A DNA stretch of 64,000 nt from Candidatus Melainabacteria bacterium MEL.A1 (GCA_001765415.1 CP017245.1:992001-1056000), one strand, 5' to 3'; shown: positions 33,544-42,858, counted from the first letter of the stretch. The notes: generated from the letters alone by a model not told the origin. Numbers and translations are program-made.

Positions 33544-34865
33544 TATAATAAGCCCTCCGTTATTTTTGGCTCAACAGTAGCAGGATTAATTATAGCATCA
33601 TCCTTTCTCTCTATTTTGCCTCCTAGTAATCTTAGCTTATTTTCAAAATTTTCGTATCCTCTATCTATATGATGTAAATTTTCAATAGTAGAATTACCAT
33701 CAGCCATCAATGCCGCAACAACCAAAGACGCTCCGGCTCTCAAATCACTTGCAGCCAATGTTGCACCGGTAAGTTTTTTAACACCTTTAATAATTGCGTG
33801 ATTTCTGTCCTGATGAATATCAGCACCCATCCTGCGTAGTTCAGGGACTTGCATAAATCTGTTTTCGTATAAACTCTCCGTAATAATTCCAACACCATTA
33901 GCAGTAGTTAAAAGGGTCATTGCCATTGACTGCAAGTCAGTTGGGAATCCCGGATACGGTTGGGTAATAAAGTTTATAGAGTTTAATCTGTTTTTGCAAG
34001 AAACTTCCAAAACATTCGGGTCAACAAGTTTGATATTTGCTCCCATTTTCAACAACTTATCTGTAAAGAATGTCAAGTGGGCAGGGAACACATTTTTAAT
34101 CACGGCTTTACCTCTTGTAGCAATAATTGCTGACATAAATGTTCCAGCCTCAATTCTGTCAGGAATTGTTGTGTATTCAATTGGATGTAAATCATCTTGT
34201 TTTACACCATTAATAACTATTTCAGAAGTACCAGCACCATTAACATCAGCACCCATTGTATTTAAGAAATTTGCCAAGTCAACGATTTCAGGTTCTTGCG
34301 CAGCATTCTGTATTCTTGTAGAACCATCTGCCAAAATTGATGCAAGCATAAGATTTTCTGTTGCACCAACTGATGGAATGTCTAAGTATATGTCCGTACC
34401 AACAAGTTTTGGAACTTTTGCGTGTACATAACCGTTTTCAATCTTAATTTTTGCACCTAAAGCCTCTAAACCCCTGATGTGGAAATCAACTCTACGTTCA
34501 CCAATCGCACATCCACCCGGCATTGCAACAATTGCTTCCCTACAACGAGAAACCAAAGCTCCAAGTACAATAAAAGATGCTCTCATTTTACTAACAAGTT
34601 CATATTTTGCAGTAATACTTGTCAAGTTTGTTGCATCAATAGTTACGGATTTTTCTTTTTTGTCATAATGAGTAACCGCACCTAATTGCGCAATTACACT
34701 CAACATAATCTCAACATCTGTCAAATCCGGAACGTTATAAATCTTTGTTTCACCTTTAGCCAACAATGCAGCAGCCATCAACTTCAAAACTGAGTTCTTA
34801 GCTCCGCCTATTGAAACCTCACCTTTTAATGGGGTACCACCTTTTATATAATATTTCTCTGTCAA
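33543..34865 (-). CDS. murA: UDP-N-acetylglucosamine 1-carboxyvinyltransferase MurA
   Basis: 440 aa. First committed step of peptidoglycan synthesis: transfers enolpyruvate from PEP to UDP-GlcNAc. The catalytic Cys119 is in MPGGCAIGERRVDFH, so the enzyme is of the fosfomycin-sensitive type. GGAKNSVLKLMAAALL near the start and SDLRAGASLVVAAL later are family marks. The start codon is TTG (34865), eight bases after AAAGG. It is followed by an overlapping small gene. Confidence 0.96.
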   Translation of the reverse strand: MTEKYYIKGGTPLKGEVSIGGAKNSVLKLMAAALLAKGETKIYNVPDLTDVEIMLSVIAQLGAVTHYDKKEKSVTIDATNLTSITAKYELVSKMRASFIVLGALVSRCREAIVAMPGGCAIGERRVDFHIRGLEALGAKIKIENGYVHAKVPKLVGTDIYLDIPSVGATENLMLASILADGSTRIQNAAQEPEIVDLANFLNTMGADVNGAGTSEIVINGVKQDDLHPIEYTTIPDRIEAGTFMSAIIATRGKAVIKNVFPAHLTFFTDKLLKMGANIKLVDPNVLEVSCKNRLNSINFITQPYPGFPTDLQSMAMTLLTTANGVGIITESLYENRFMQVPELRRMGADIHQDRNHAIIKGVKKLTGATLAASDLRAGASLVVAALMADGNSTIENLHHIDRGYENFENKLRLLGGKIERKDDAIINPATVEPKITEGLL

Positions 34866-34969
34866 TTTTCTTACCTTTAAAATAATTATTTTACTTCACT
34901 TCTTATAATAATACAATTAGATTGCTTTGATGTAAATAAGTTAAATTATGTAAAGAAAATTTTTAGTTC

Positions 34970-35105
34970 AAAACCTTACACCAAACCATGAGGTAGGAAC
35001 GAATATTGTCACACAGGTCGGGTGGAGCGGCACGCTCAAAACCTTCCACCGAACCAGAAGGTAGGAATGAATATTGTCACACAGGGTGGGTGGAGCGGCA
35101 CGCTC
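34970..35105. repeat. 68-bp direct duplication with hairpins
   Basis: In the 327-base gap between murA and grpE. Unit 1 is 34970-35037, unit 2 is 35038-35105, about 85-90% identical. Each ends with GGAGCGGCACGCTC, whose GAGCG/CGCTC arms form a tight hairpin, and holds GGTAGGAA and AATATTGTCACACAGG. No reading frame with a ribosome site is seen. The remainder of the gap is AT-rich and holds the grpE promoter region. Confidence 0.75.
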
Positions 35106-35192
35106 CAAATTATTAATAAATAATAAATTTTTATTGAGAAAAGTATTTGATATACTATAATATATTTATATGTAAAATAAAGAGGTAGAGAA

Positions 35193-35768
35193 ATGTCACA
35201 CAAACATCACAACAACAATCCGTTCAAAAATTCTGATATAGACGAAAATATTGAAATCAAAGATGGAGAAAAAACAGAAGAAAAAGTAGAAGAAAAATCT
35301 TCTGATAACAATGAAGAATTAACTGCTTTACAAGAAAAATATGATACACTTAATCAACAATATTTAAGACTTGCGGCAGATTTTGACAACTTTAGAAAAA
35401 GACAGGAACAAGAAAGAGAAAATCTTCTTAAATTTGGGACTGAAAATGCGTTGAAAAAAATGATTGAGGTTTTGGATAATTTTGAACGTGGCAAAAAAGC
35501 ACTTGAAAGTGTAAATGATTGCGAAAAAGTTAAAGAAAGTTTCGATCTTGTTCATAAACAAGTTTTTGAAGCTCTAAAGAAATTGGGCTTGGAAACGATT
35601 GAAACAGAAGGCAAAGAGTTTGATCCAAATTTCCATGATGCAGTAATGCAAACTCCAACTTCAGAACATCCTGAACACACTATTATAAACGAATTACAAA
35701 AGGGATACAAAATGGGAGATAAGGTTTTAAGACCTGCTCTTGTTAATGTTGCAACCGCCGAAAATTAA
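35193..35768 (+). CDS. grpE: nucleotide exchange factor GrpE
   Basis: 191 aa. Opens DnaK's nucleotide site to release ADP. A long acidic N-terminal region and coiled coil (LTALQEKYDTLNQQYLRLAA) precedes the signature DFDNFRKRQEQER and the C-terminal beta domain (VLRPALVNVA). AAAGAGG lies ahead of the ATG. dnaJ follows after 98 bases with its own promoter; dnaK is not in the window, and no CIRCE element was noticed. Confidence 0.95.
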   Translation: MSHKHHNNNPFKNSDIDENIEIKDGEKTEEKVEEKSSDNNEELTALQEKYDTLNQQYLRLAADFDNFRKRQEQERENLLKFGTENALKKMIEVLDNFERGKKALESVNDCEKVKESFDLVHKQVFEALKKLGLETIETEGKEFDPNFHDAVMQTPTSEHPEHTIINELQKGYKMGDKVLRPALVNVATAEN

Positions 35769-35789
35769 TTTTTCGGCGGTAATTTTTTG
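35754..35789 (+). terminator. intrinsic terminator overlapping the grpE stop
   Basis: ACCGCCGAAAA (35754-35764) pairs with TTTTCGGCGGT (35770-35780), then AATTTTTT. The grpE TAA is in its loop. Confidence 0.85.
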
Positions 35790-35794
35790 AAAAC

Positions 35795-35823
35795 TTTGCC
35801 CTTAAGGATTTACATGCTAAAAT
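35795..35823 (+). promoter_or_regulatory. promoter of dnaJ
   Basis: -35 TTTGCC (35795-35800), 17-base spacer, extended -10 TGC TAAAAT (35815-35823). Confidence 0.6.
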
Positions 35824-35866
35824 AGAATTAAAATAAACTAACTGGAATAGGGAAGAATTATAATAA

Positions 35867-36997
35867 ATGACTGATTACTATGAAATACTTGAGGTTTCAC
35901 GAGAAGCCACAAAAGAGGAAATAAAATCGGCTTTTAGAAAAAAAGCCAGAACATTACACCCCGACGTAAACAAAGCCCCTGATGCTGAAGAAAAATTCAA
36001 AGAATTAGGAAAAGCTTATGAAACATTGATGGATGATAATAAACGTGCAACTTATGACAGATACGGCGAAGATGGACTTAAAAACGCAGGTTTCAATACA
36101 AATGGTCCATTTGATGGTGGATTTGGAGATTTAAACGACATATTTAGTTCATTTTTCGGAGGAATGGGCGGTTTTGGTTTTGGTGGCAGACCAGATCCTA
36201 ACGCTCCCGTTGAAGGTGATGACCTTAGACTTGATATCGAAATTGATTTTGAACAAGCTATTTTTGGTTGTGAAAAAGAAATCAAATTCGACCACTTAGA
36301 ACTTTGTTCTGAGTGCGGAGGAACAGGTGCAGAAAAAGGTTCTCAGCCTGTAACCTGCCCTACTTGTCATGGCACAGGTCAAGTTAAACAAGTAATGAGA
36401 ACTCCTCTAGGCTCAATTGCACAAATCGTTCCTTGCCCTGATTGTAAAGGCTCAGGCAAGAAGATTTCTAACCCTTGTAAAGCTTGTAAAGGTCACGGCA
36501 AACTTCAAAAAGAAAAGAAATTGACTATAAAAATTCCTGCAGGCGTTGACAACATGTCTAAAATCAGAGTTTCTCGAGAAGGAGATGCCGGCACAAATGG
36601 AGGGCCGGCAGGAGATTTGTACGTAGTTCTTCATGTAAAAGCTTCTGATTATTTCAAACGTGAAGGTAATGACGTATATTCAAGACTTGACATAACTCCA
36701 GCTCAAGCTGCTTTGGGAGATGAAATCGTTGTAAGAACTCTTGATGGCGAACAAAAAATTACTGTTCAAGCAGGAGTTCAAAGCGGAAATTCAATCAAAA
36801 TAAAAGGTGCAGGTGTTCCGTATATTCAAAGACCTTCTCAAAGAGGAGATCATATTGTTGTTGTTGCAGTAAAAACACCGACAAAATTAACCGAAGAAGA
36901 AAGAAATTTGTATAAAAAATTATACGAAATTCAAAACAACAAAAAAGCAACACAACAATCTTCTATCATGGATAAGGTAAAGGGAGTATTTCAATAA
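35867..36997 (+). CDS. dnaJ: chaperone DnaJ
   Basis: 376 aa, type I DnaJ. J domain (1-70) with the HPD triad in TLHPDVNK, a Gly/Phe-rich linker (GGFGDLNDIFSSFFGGMGGF), four zinc-finger repeats (CSECGGTG, CPTCHGTG, CPDCKGSG, CKACKGHG) and the C-terminal substrate domain. It stimulates DnaK ATPase and delivers unfolded clients. Its stop overlaps the next start (TAATG), so the beta-propeller gene is coupled. Confidence 0.96.
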   Translation: MTDYYEILEVSREATKEEIKSAFRKKARTLHPDVNKAPDAEEKFKELGKAYETLMDDNKRATYDRYGEDGLKNAGFNTNGPFDGGFGDLNDIFSSFFGGMGGFGFGGRPDPNAPVEGDDLRLDIEIDFEQAIFGCEKEIKFDHLELCSECGGTGAEKGSQPVTCPTCHGTGQVKQVMRTPLGSIAQIVPCPDCKGSGKKISNPCKACKGHGKLQKEKKLTIKIPAGVDNMSKIRVSREGDAGTNGGPAGDLYVVLHVKASDYFKREGNDVYSRLDITPAQAALGDEIVVRTLDGEQKITVQAGVQSGNSIKIKGAGVPYIQRPSQRGDHIVVVAVKTPTKLTEEERNLYKKLYEIQNNKKATQQSSIMDKVKGVFQ

Positions 36998-38475
36998 TGA
37001 AAAAAGAGGCAGCTAAAAATTTAAGTCGCTTGGCAGTTAAATTTGTAATGTTATCAGCCTTGGCAATCACTTGTTCTGTGCCAGCCTTTGCAGCAACAAT
37101 TCCTGATAACATTCAACAAATTATTAACAAAGATTTTCCTAAAACCACTTACAGATTTGACGGAATGATAATTTTGCCTGACGGCACTATGTACTTGCCT
37201 CTATATCCTGCAAAAATAATTAAGCTCCCAAAACTTGAAATAAAACAAACTTTTCCAACCGGCAAAACAATAGCAGCAAAACCAAATATCGTAATTTTTA
37301 ACAACGATTTTGCCCTATTAAAAGTTTTGACAGATTCACACGGGAACAAAACTATTTTTAAAATGTCCAATCCCCCAATGGAATTAAGAACCGGCTTACT
37401 TCCTCAAGATATGCTTGTTCCAAAAGGTTTGGTTATACCTGAAAATCTAAAATCTATTGTCGGAAACCTAGAAATTCAAACAACAAATGATCCTGGAATA
37501 AAAGTAGAAAACTCGAAACCTGTGGTTACCGCATTGTCAGGAACAACACTAAAAACACTTTCTCAAATTCCGCAATTGAGAAATAAAAATTTCTATGTTT
37601 CTTCACCTTATTCAAAGAATATTCAAGTTTTAAATTTAGGTGCAAAAACTCCTGAATATTCACTAGCACAAAACAATGTACCAATTTCAATGAAAGCTTA
37701 TGACAATAGTTTTTTGCTGGTAACTGCATATGAAAAACCTTCAGTTGACGTAATTTCGCTTGCTGACGATCAAATTATCAAACAGATTTATACCAAAACA
37801 CAACCTGATGAAATCGTTATTGATAACGCAAAAAAAATTGCTTACATTTCAAGCTCCGTAGATTCAAGTATTTATATGGTAAACCTTGAAACAATGACCC
37901 TTTCAAAGCAAATCAAAATTGCAGGAATGTGTGAGAAATTGACTTTATCAGAAGATGGCACGAAACTCTTTTATTACGACAAAAAAACTCGTGATATTTG
38001 GGCAATCGAGCTTGATAACAATTATTTGTTAAAAGAAATTGGCAAATTCCCAAATGTTTCAAAAATTGCGTTTACAAATAACAAAGTTTACGTGACAAGC
38101 AGAACTAAAAACCGTATCGCAATAATTGATTATGAAACAGTTGGCTTGATTGTTGAAATGGAAATTTGCGAAAAACCTGTAGATATGTTGACTTTCCACA
38201 ACAGAATTTACGTTTTAGGAGCAGGTGACAATTCAATTCAGGTAATTGATGCAAAAACCGATGCAATTACAGAATCCATTTATTTGAACACAAATGGATT
38301 TTCGACAAAAATAAGTTGGATTGAAGGGACAAATATTGCACTTATCACTGATACAAAAGCTTCTTTATATACAGTATTTGACTTAGGAACGAACAAAGTT
38401 ATAAAAACTATTCCAATTGATATTCCAGCAAATTCAATCGTTGTAACGGAAAAAGTTAAAAAGATTAATAAATAA
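36997..38475 (+). CDS. secreted beta-propeller (YVTN-type) protein
   Basis: 492 aa. A signal peptide ends in PAFA near residue 31. Residues about 200-490 show repeating blades of the YVTN/NHL propeller kind (QIIKQIYTKTQPDEIVIDNA, MTLSKQIKIAGMCEKLTLSE, VGLIVEMEICEKPVDMLTFH, DAITESIYLNTNGFSTKISW). The N-terminal part (IILPDGTMYLPLYPAKIIKL) is separate and unassigned. It is likely an envelope scaffold or sensor. Coupled to dnaJ by a one-base stop/start overlap, an unusual partner for a chaperone gene. Confidence 0.78.
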   Translation: MKKEAAKNLSRLAVKFVMLSALAITCSVPAFAATIPDNIQQIINKDFPKTTYRFDGMIILPDGTMYLPLYPAKIIKLPKLEIKQTFPTGKTIAAKPNIVIFNNDFALLKVLTDSHGNKTIFKMSNPPMELRTGLLPQDMLVPKGLVIPENLKSIVGNLEIQTTNDPGIKVENSKPVVTALSGTTLKTLSQIPQLRNKNFYVSSPYSKNIQVLNLGAKTPEYSLAQNNVPISMKAYDNSFLLVTAYEKPSVDVISLADDQIIKQIYTKTQPDEIVIDNAKKIAYISSSVDSSIYMVNLETMTLSKQIKIAGMCEKLTLSEDGTKLFYYDKKTRDIWAIELDNNYLLKEIGKFPNVSKIAFTNNKVYVTSRTKNRIAIIDYETVGLIVEMEICEKPVDMLTFHNRIYVLGAGDNSIQVIDAKTDAITESIYLNTNGFSTKISWIEGTNIALITDTKASLYTVFDLGTNKVIKTIPIDIPANSIVVTEKVKKINK

Positions 38476-38494
38476 TTTTTAAGGACAAAATAAA

Positions 38495-39064
38495 ATGACG
38501 AAATATTTTGATGAAACCACAGAAAATATTCTAGCGGGTTTGGAAGAAACTCAAAAACAATTTTGGAACATATCACGTGTTACCGCAGAATTTTTATACA
38601 CACTTATCAGGGCAGAAAAAGCTAAAAATGTGGTAGAAGTTGGGACATCAAACGGATATTCAGGAATTTGGTTAGGAAATGCTGTAAAATCAATTGGTGG
38701 ACATTTAACTACAATTGAATTTTGGGATAAAAGATTAGATATCGCAAAAGAAAATTTTAAAACCTGTAAAGTCGATGATGTTATAACAACTTTAAAAGGC
38801 TCAGCACTAGAACTTTTAGAAGATTTACCGGAAGATTTTGTAATAGATTTAGCTTTTGTTGATGCAAATAAATCCGAATACATCAAATACTATGAAGTCA
38901 TTGATAAACACCTAAAAGTTGGCGGAATAATCGCTTGTGACAATGTTTTGTCACACGAAGCAAAATGTAAACCATTCATAGACGCAATCAACGCCAACCC
39001 AAATTACGAAAACGTAATTCTTCCACTACCGGCCGGTCTATCATTAGCTAGGAAGATAAAATAG
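38495..39064 (+). CDS. class I SAM-dependent O-methyltransferase
   Basis: 189 aa. The methyltransferase fold of the caffeoyl-CoA/catechol type: motif I VVEVGTSNGYSGIWLG, acidic loop TIEFWDKRLDIAKEN, and DLAFVDANKSEYIKYYEVID with the metal-binding Asp, followed by VGGIIACDNVL. Substrate unknown. AAGGA lies ten bases before the ATG. It follows the beta-propeller gene by 19 bases and is likely in the dnaJ transcript. Confidence 0.88.
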   Translation: MTKYFDETTENILAGLEETQKQFWNISRVTAEFLYTLIRAEKAKNVVEVGTSNGYSGIWLGNAVKSIGGHLTTIEFWDKRLDIAKENFKTCKVDDVITTLKGSALELLEDLPEDFVIDLAFVDANKSEYIKYYEVIDKHLKVGGIIACDNVLSHEAKCKPFIDAINANPNYENVILPLPAGLSLARKIK

Positions 39065-39070
39065 CATAAA

Positions 39071-39370
39071 TTACATTTTAACTTTTATTAAATCAACAAA
39101 TTTTTTAACTGCTTTTAATTCTTCTTTTGAAAGTTCATTTAAACTTTCAACGACTTTGTCTGAGAAATTCACAAAATCGACCAACTCACAATCTAAAGCC
39201 TCTGCCAAGCGCACCAACAAATCCATAGAAGGATAATTTCCACCAACCTCAATTCGGCTGATTGTTTTATCTTCAACTCCAACAATTTCAGCTAATTCGC
39301 TCTGTTTAAAACCTTTTTCTAGCCTCAACCTTTTTAAGTTATTTCCAATTTTCTTTTTTATATTATCCAT
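39071..39370 (-). CDS. XRE-family helix-turn-helix regulator
   Basis: 99 aa. A single HTH_3 domain (residues 5-60: NLKRLRLEKGFKQSELAEIV, EDKTISRIEVGGNYPSMDLL), then a short helical tail (LNELSKEELKAVKKFVDLI) that may mediate dimer contact. AAAGGA precedes the ATG. Its stop lies six bases from the methyltransferase stop on the other strand. The target is unknown; the divergent pilin-like gene starts 81 bases away. Confidence 0.88.
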   Translation of the reverse strand: MDNIKKKIGNNLKRLRLEKGFKQSELAEIVGVEDKTISRIEVGGNYPSMDLLVRLAEALDCELVDFVNFSDKVVESLNELSKEELKAVKKFVDLIKVKM

Positions 39371-39450
39371 CTTATGTCCTTTTGTAACAATAATGTAAAT
39401 TCTAATAGGTTTTAACTATGTATAAATAGAATATTGTGTATAATATATAT

Positions 39451-40245
39451 ATGAATAGAGTGAGAAGTAAAAATATTGGCACATTAGAAGAAAGAGCTAC
39501 GCACGTAGCTCTCTGTGACAGGATTGGTTCATACTTCAGGTATTGGTATGGAGCCTTTACATTGGCGGAGGTTCTCATCACTCTCGGCATTATCGGTATT
39601 GTTGCTGCAATGACTATTCCTAGTCTTGTTCAGGATTATAGAGAAAAAGCCCAAGTAACAAGAGTTAAAAAGTTTTACAGTGTTTTCTCTCAAGCCTACA
39701 CAATGGCATTACAAGACAATGGACCTTTTGATACGTGGGGTTTATCAGATTCTGTTCAAGATATTGATGAAAGCGGAAATGGAATTCAATCCGAAGAATC
39801 ATTAGCCAATGCTGATAAATTTATGCAAATTATGAGTAAATATCTGCAAAAAGCTGGATACGAAAAATTCCATTCTAATATACAAAAAGAAAATGTTGGT
39901 TTTGTTCTTCCAGACGGAACAAACATCAGAGGAATGTGGTTACAACCATCAACATGTGATAGTTCGTATGTAAACTCATATTGTGGAGATGTTTATATAC
40001 ATGTCGGGAATAAAAAAAGCAACTACGATGAAAATGGAAAAAGACTTGTTAATAATGACGTATTTGCTTTTATCATTCAACCTCATAGAATATATCCGTT
40101 CGGGACAAATAATGCTCAATTTAAAAATGAATGTTTAAGTGGTAAAAATTATTCTCGTTGCTCAGGATGGGTCATAATGAATGGGAATATGGATTATTTA
40201 CATTGTAAAGATTTAGATATTAACACCAAAACAAGTTGCAAATAA
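39451..40245 (+). CDS. type IV pilin-like protein with long leader
   Basis: 264 aa. The mature N-terminus is FTLAEVLITLGIIGIVAAMT (from about residue 36), with Glu5, a Gastranaerophilales-typical pseudopilin. The leader of about 35 residues is long, and the residue before Phe is Ala (GA/FTLAE) rather than Gly. The C-terminal domain has several Cys (CDSSYVNSYCGDV, CLSGKNYSRCSG). The TATAAT at 39439-39444 lies six bases before this ATG, and no ribosome site is seen, so the mRNA is probably leaderless. A 9-bp hairpin lies at 39493-39512 in the leader. Confidence 0.85.
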   Translation: MNRVRSKNIGTLEERATHVALCDRIGSYFRYWYGAFTLAEVLITLGIIGIVAAMTIPSLVQDYREKAQVTRVKKFYSVFSQAYTMALQDNGPFDTWGLSDSVQDIDESGNGIQSEESLANADKFMQIMSKYLQKAGYEKFHSNIQKENVGFVLPDGTNIRGMWLQPSTCDSSYVNSYCGDVYIHVGNKKSNYDENGKRLVNNDVFAFIIQPHRIYPFGTNNAQFKNECLSGKNYSRCSGWVIMNGNMDYLHCKDLDINTKTSCK

Positions 40246-40287
40246 ATTCAAACAAATAATTTATTAATCAAGCTAACCTTTTCACAT

Positions 40288-40317
40288 TTTACAAGTTATG
40301 CTATAATAATTCCATAG
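40288..40317 (+). promoter_or_regulatory. promoter of the GH57 gene
   Basis: -35 TTTACA (40288-40293), 18-base spacer, extended -10 TGC TATAAT (40309-40317). Confidence 0.65.
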
Positions 40318-40332
40318 AATAGCGAGAAAATT

Positions 40333-42558
40333 ATGGCAGCTCAGACAAAAAAATTATCCATTGCATTTTATTGGCACATGCACCAACCTGTTTATCAACT
40401 TACACCGACCGGAGATTATTTGATGCCGTGGGTTAGACTACACGCAATCAAGGATTACCTTGATATGGTCTTGATTTTAGACAAGTTTAAAAACATAAAA
40501 TTAAACTTTAACCTTGTTCCGGTTTTGCTGGATGCTTTAATTGATTATGGTGAAAACGGACTGCACGACATACATTCTCGTCTATCTATTACTAATATTG
40601 ACGATTTGAGTGATGATGATAAAGAGTTTATTATAAACAACTTTTTTGATGCAAATTTTCACTCAATGATTTTGCCTAATGAAGAATACAACAGACTTTA
40701 CCAAAAAGCACAACTCAATGAAAACAATGATTTGAATATATTCTCAAATCAAGAATATTCAGATCTTATGGCATTATTTAATCTTGCGTGGTTTGATCCG
40801 ATTTACAAAAACAAATATCCTGAATTAAAAAAACTAATCAAAAAAGGGAAAAACTACACACTTGAAGACAGAATTAAAATCATTGATATCCAACGTGATA
40901 TTATCAAAAAAATTATTCCAACATACAAAAAATACATGGAAAATGGTAAAATCGAAATTACAACAAGCCCATATTATCACCCGATTTTGCCAATTCTTTT
41001 GGATTTTAAAAATATTAAAACATCATCAGAAAGCGATCTTCCTGAAACATTAAAAATGGAAAAAGATGCAAAAGAACAAACTGAAATGGCACTAAACAGA
41101 ATTGAAGAAATTTTTGGGAAAAGACCGAAAGGAATTTGGCCGTCAGAACATTGTATCAATTCCAAAGTAACAGAAATGTTGAGCGATTTAGGAGTAAAAT
41201 GGACTATTTCTGATGAAGGAATTTTGGCAAATTCAATCAATTTCGAATTTGTTAGAGATTTCAGAGGCTATTTAGAAGACCCATATCATCTACTAAAATC
41301 GTACAATCACAATGGAGTTGATATAATTTTTAGAGATGCAATGTTACCAAACCTAATCGGTTTTGAATACCCAAACCACTCTGCGGAAGGTGCTGCAAAC
41401 GACTTATATGACAGAATTAAAGTTGCACAGAGCAAACTATTATCATCTCCTGATGACAACCATCTTTTGACAATCGCAATGGATGGCGAAAACTGCTGGG
41501 AAAATTATCCGCAAGATGGAGAAGAATTTTTGACAAAAATTTATTCTCTTATCGAAAACGACCCAACCCTAGAAACAGTTTTAATAAGCGATTACCTAGA
41601 AAAAGACACTCCAAAACCGCTAAACAAACTTAGTGCAGGTTCTTGGATTAACCGCAACTTTAAATTGTGGATTGATGAACCACTCAAAAACCTTGCTTGG
41701 ACATACCTAAAACAGGTTAGAGATGATTTTTCTGCATACGTAAAAAACAACCCACAAAATCCAAATATTGAAGCCGCCAAACGAGAATTATTTATATGTG
41801 AAGGCAGTGACTGGTTCTGGTGGTATGGCGAACCAAACGATTCCGGACGTGACAACATATTTGACTACATATTCAGAGAACACCTGAAAAATATCTACTT
41901 GTATCTCGGCTTAGATGTACCTGAATACCTTGAAACGCCTTTATTATCTGCAATTGCCAAACCTTCAAGATACCCAAAAGAAGAATTTACTCCAATTATT
42001 GACGGCAAAGAACACGACGATGAAATTTGGTTAAATGCAGGTTGCATAAAAATTCCAGATGGTCCTGTTCTGAAAGAAAACAAATTCTACGACCAAATTT
42101 ATTTTGGCTATGATAAAGACAACTTGTACTTGAGATTTTATATAAATGAATACCTGAAAGAAACTCCTGCGCTATTGAAACAGGTTAACCAAATGTATAT
42201 ATACATGCGTAATCAAGATAAAAAACAGGCTCTTTCTCCAATCAGAATTATCCAAAAAACAGAAAGTATTTTACCAATTTCTAAAGAAAAATTCCATAAC
42301 GAATTGCAAATTTCAATATTTGGTGGCGAAATAAATCTCGTAAGGTTAGTAAAAGCAATCCCAAACAATTTGTGGGTAATCACAACATCAAAAGATATCA
42401 AGACTGCTTATGACAAAGTTGTAGATGTCGCAATCCCATTTGATACAATAGATATTTCAAGCGGAGATACTTTAGAATTTCTGTTTGTTAACGCAAATTA
42501 CGGTGTAAAAGACTATTTTGTCCCAAATGAAATGCTTTTAACTATAACTCGTATGTAA
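40333..42558 (+). CDS. glycoside hydrolase family 57 (alpha-glucan-acting)
   Basis: 741 aa. GH57 catalytic barrel: FYWHMHQPVYQL at residue about 12, GIWPSEHCIN near 270, AMDGENCWENYPQDG near 380, and GSDWFWWYGEPNDSGRDNIF near 495. Family members are alpha-amylases, amylopullulanases, 4-alpha-glucanotransferases or branching enzymes. A C-terminal beta-sandwich (about 560-741; DGKEHDDEIWLNAG, YFGYDKDNLYLRFYINEYL) is common in cyanobacterial-type members. No signal peptide, so it acts on internal glycogen. Confidence 0.88.
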   Translation: MAAQTKKLSIAFYWHMHQPVYQLTPTGDYLMPWVRLHAIKDYLDMVLILDKFKNIKLNFNLVPVLLDALIDYGENGLHDIHSRLSITNIDDLSDDDKEFIINNFFDANFHSMILPNEEYNRLYQKAQLNENNDLNIFSNQEYSDLMALFNLAWFDPIYKNKYPELKKLIKKGKNYTLEDRIKIIDIQRDIIKKIIPTYKKYMENGKIEITTSPYYHPILPILLDFKNIKTSSESDLPETLKMEKDAKEQTEMALNRIEEIFGKRPKGIWPSEHCINSKVTEMLSDLGVKWTISDEGILANSINFEFVRDFRGYLEDPYHLLKSYNHNGVDIIFRDAMLPNLIGFEYPNHSAEGAANDLYDRIKVAQSKLLSSPDDNHLLTIAMDGENCWENYPQDGEEFLTKIYSLIENDPTLETVLISDYLEKDTPKPLNKLSAGSWINRNFKLWIDEPLKNLAWTYLKQVRDDFSAYVKNNPQNPNIEAAKRELFICEGSDWFWWYGEPNDSGRDNIFDYIFREHLKNIYLYLGLDVPEYLETPLLSAIAKPSRYPKEEFTPIIDGKEHDDEIWLNAGCIKIPDGPVLKENKFYDQIYFGYDKDNLYLRFYINEYLKETPALLKQVNQMYIYMRNQDKKQALSPIRIIQKTESILPISKEKFHNELQISIFGGEINLVRLVKAIPNNLWVITTSKDIKTAYDKVVDVAIPFDTIDISSGDTLEFLFVNANYGVKDYFVPNEMLLTITRM

Positions 42559-42637
42559 CAAATTTTTAATAATCACACAAAAAAGCTAAAGAAATATTTT
42601 TATTTGACGTTAAGAAAAATACAAAGGGAAATTATAT

Positions 42638-42817
42638 ATGGTTGATTTTAATGCAGACATACCTAACGGATTACCTAAATTGGACAAAGATTATTGGGCA
42701 AAACAAAACAACAACACCGATAATCAGCTCCAAAATCCACTCTTTGACATAAATACAAAATTTACGCTTGAAAACGATTTATCTAAGATTTCAGTTTTCA
42801 ACGGAAATAAAAAATAA
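42638..42817 (+). CDS. short hypothetical protein (59 aa)
   Basis: The ATG at 42638 follows AAAGGGA by eight bases. The peptide is polar and Asn-rich (DYWAKQNNNTDNQ), with no signal, membrane segment or known domain. Spacing to the GH57 stop is 79 bases and a good terminator follows at 42859, so it could be a second gene of that unit. Reality is supported mainly by the ribosome site and terminator. Confidence 0.5.
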   Translation: MVDFNADIPNGLPKLDKDYWAKQNNNTDNQLQNPLFDINTKFTLENDLSKISVFNGNKK

Positions 42818-42858
42818 GTTTTAAATTCCTCTCTTTTCCTCAACACAACAATTAATAA

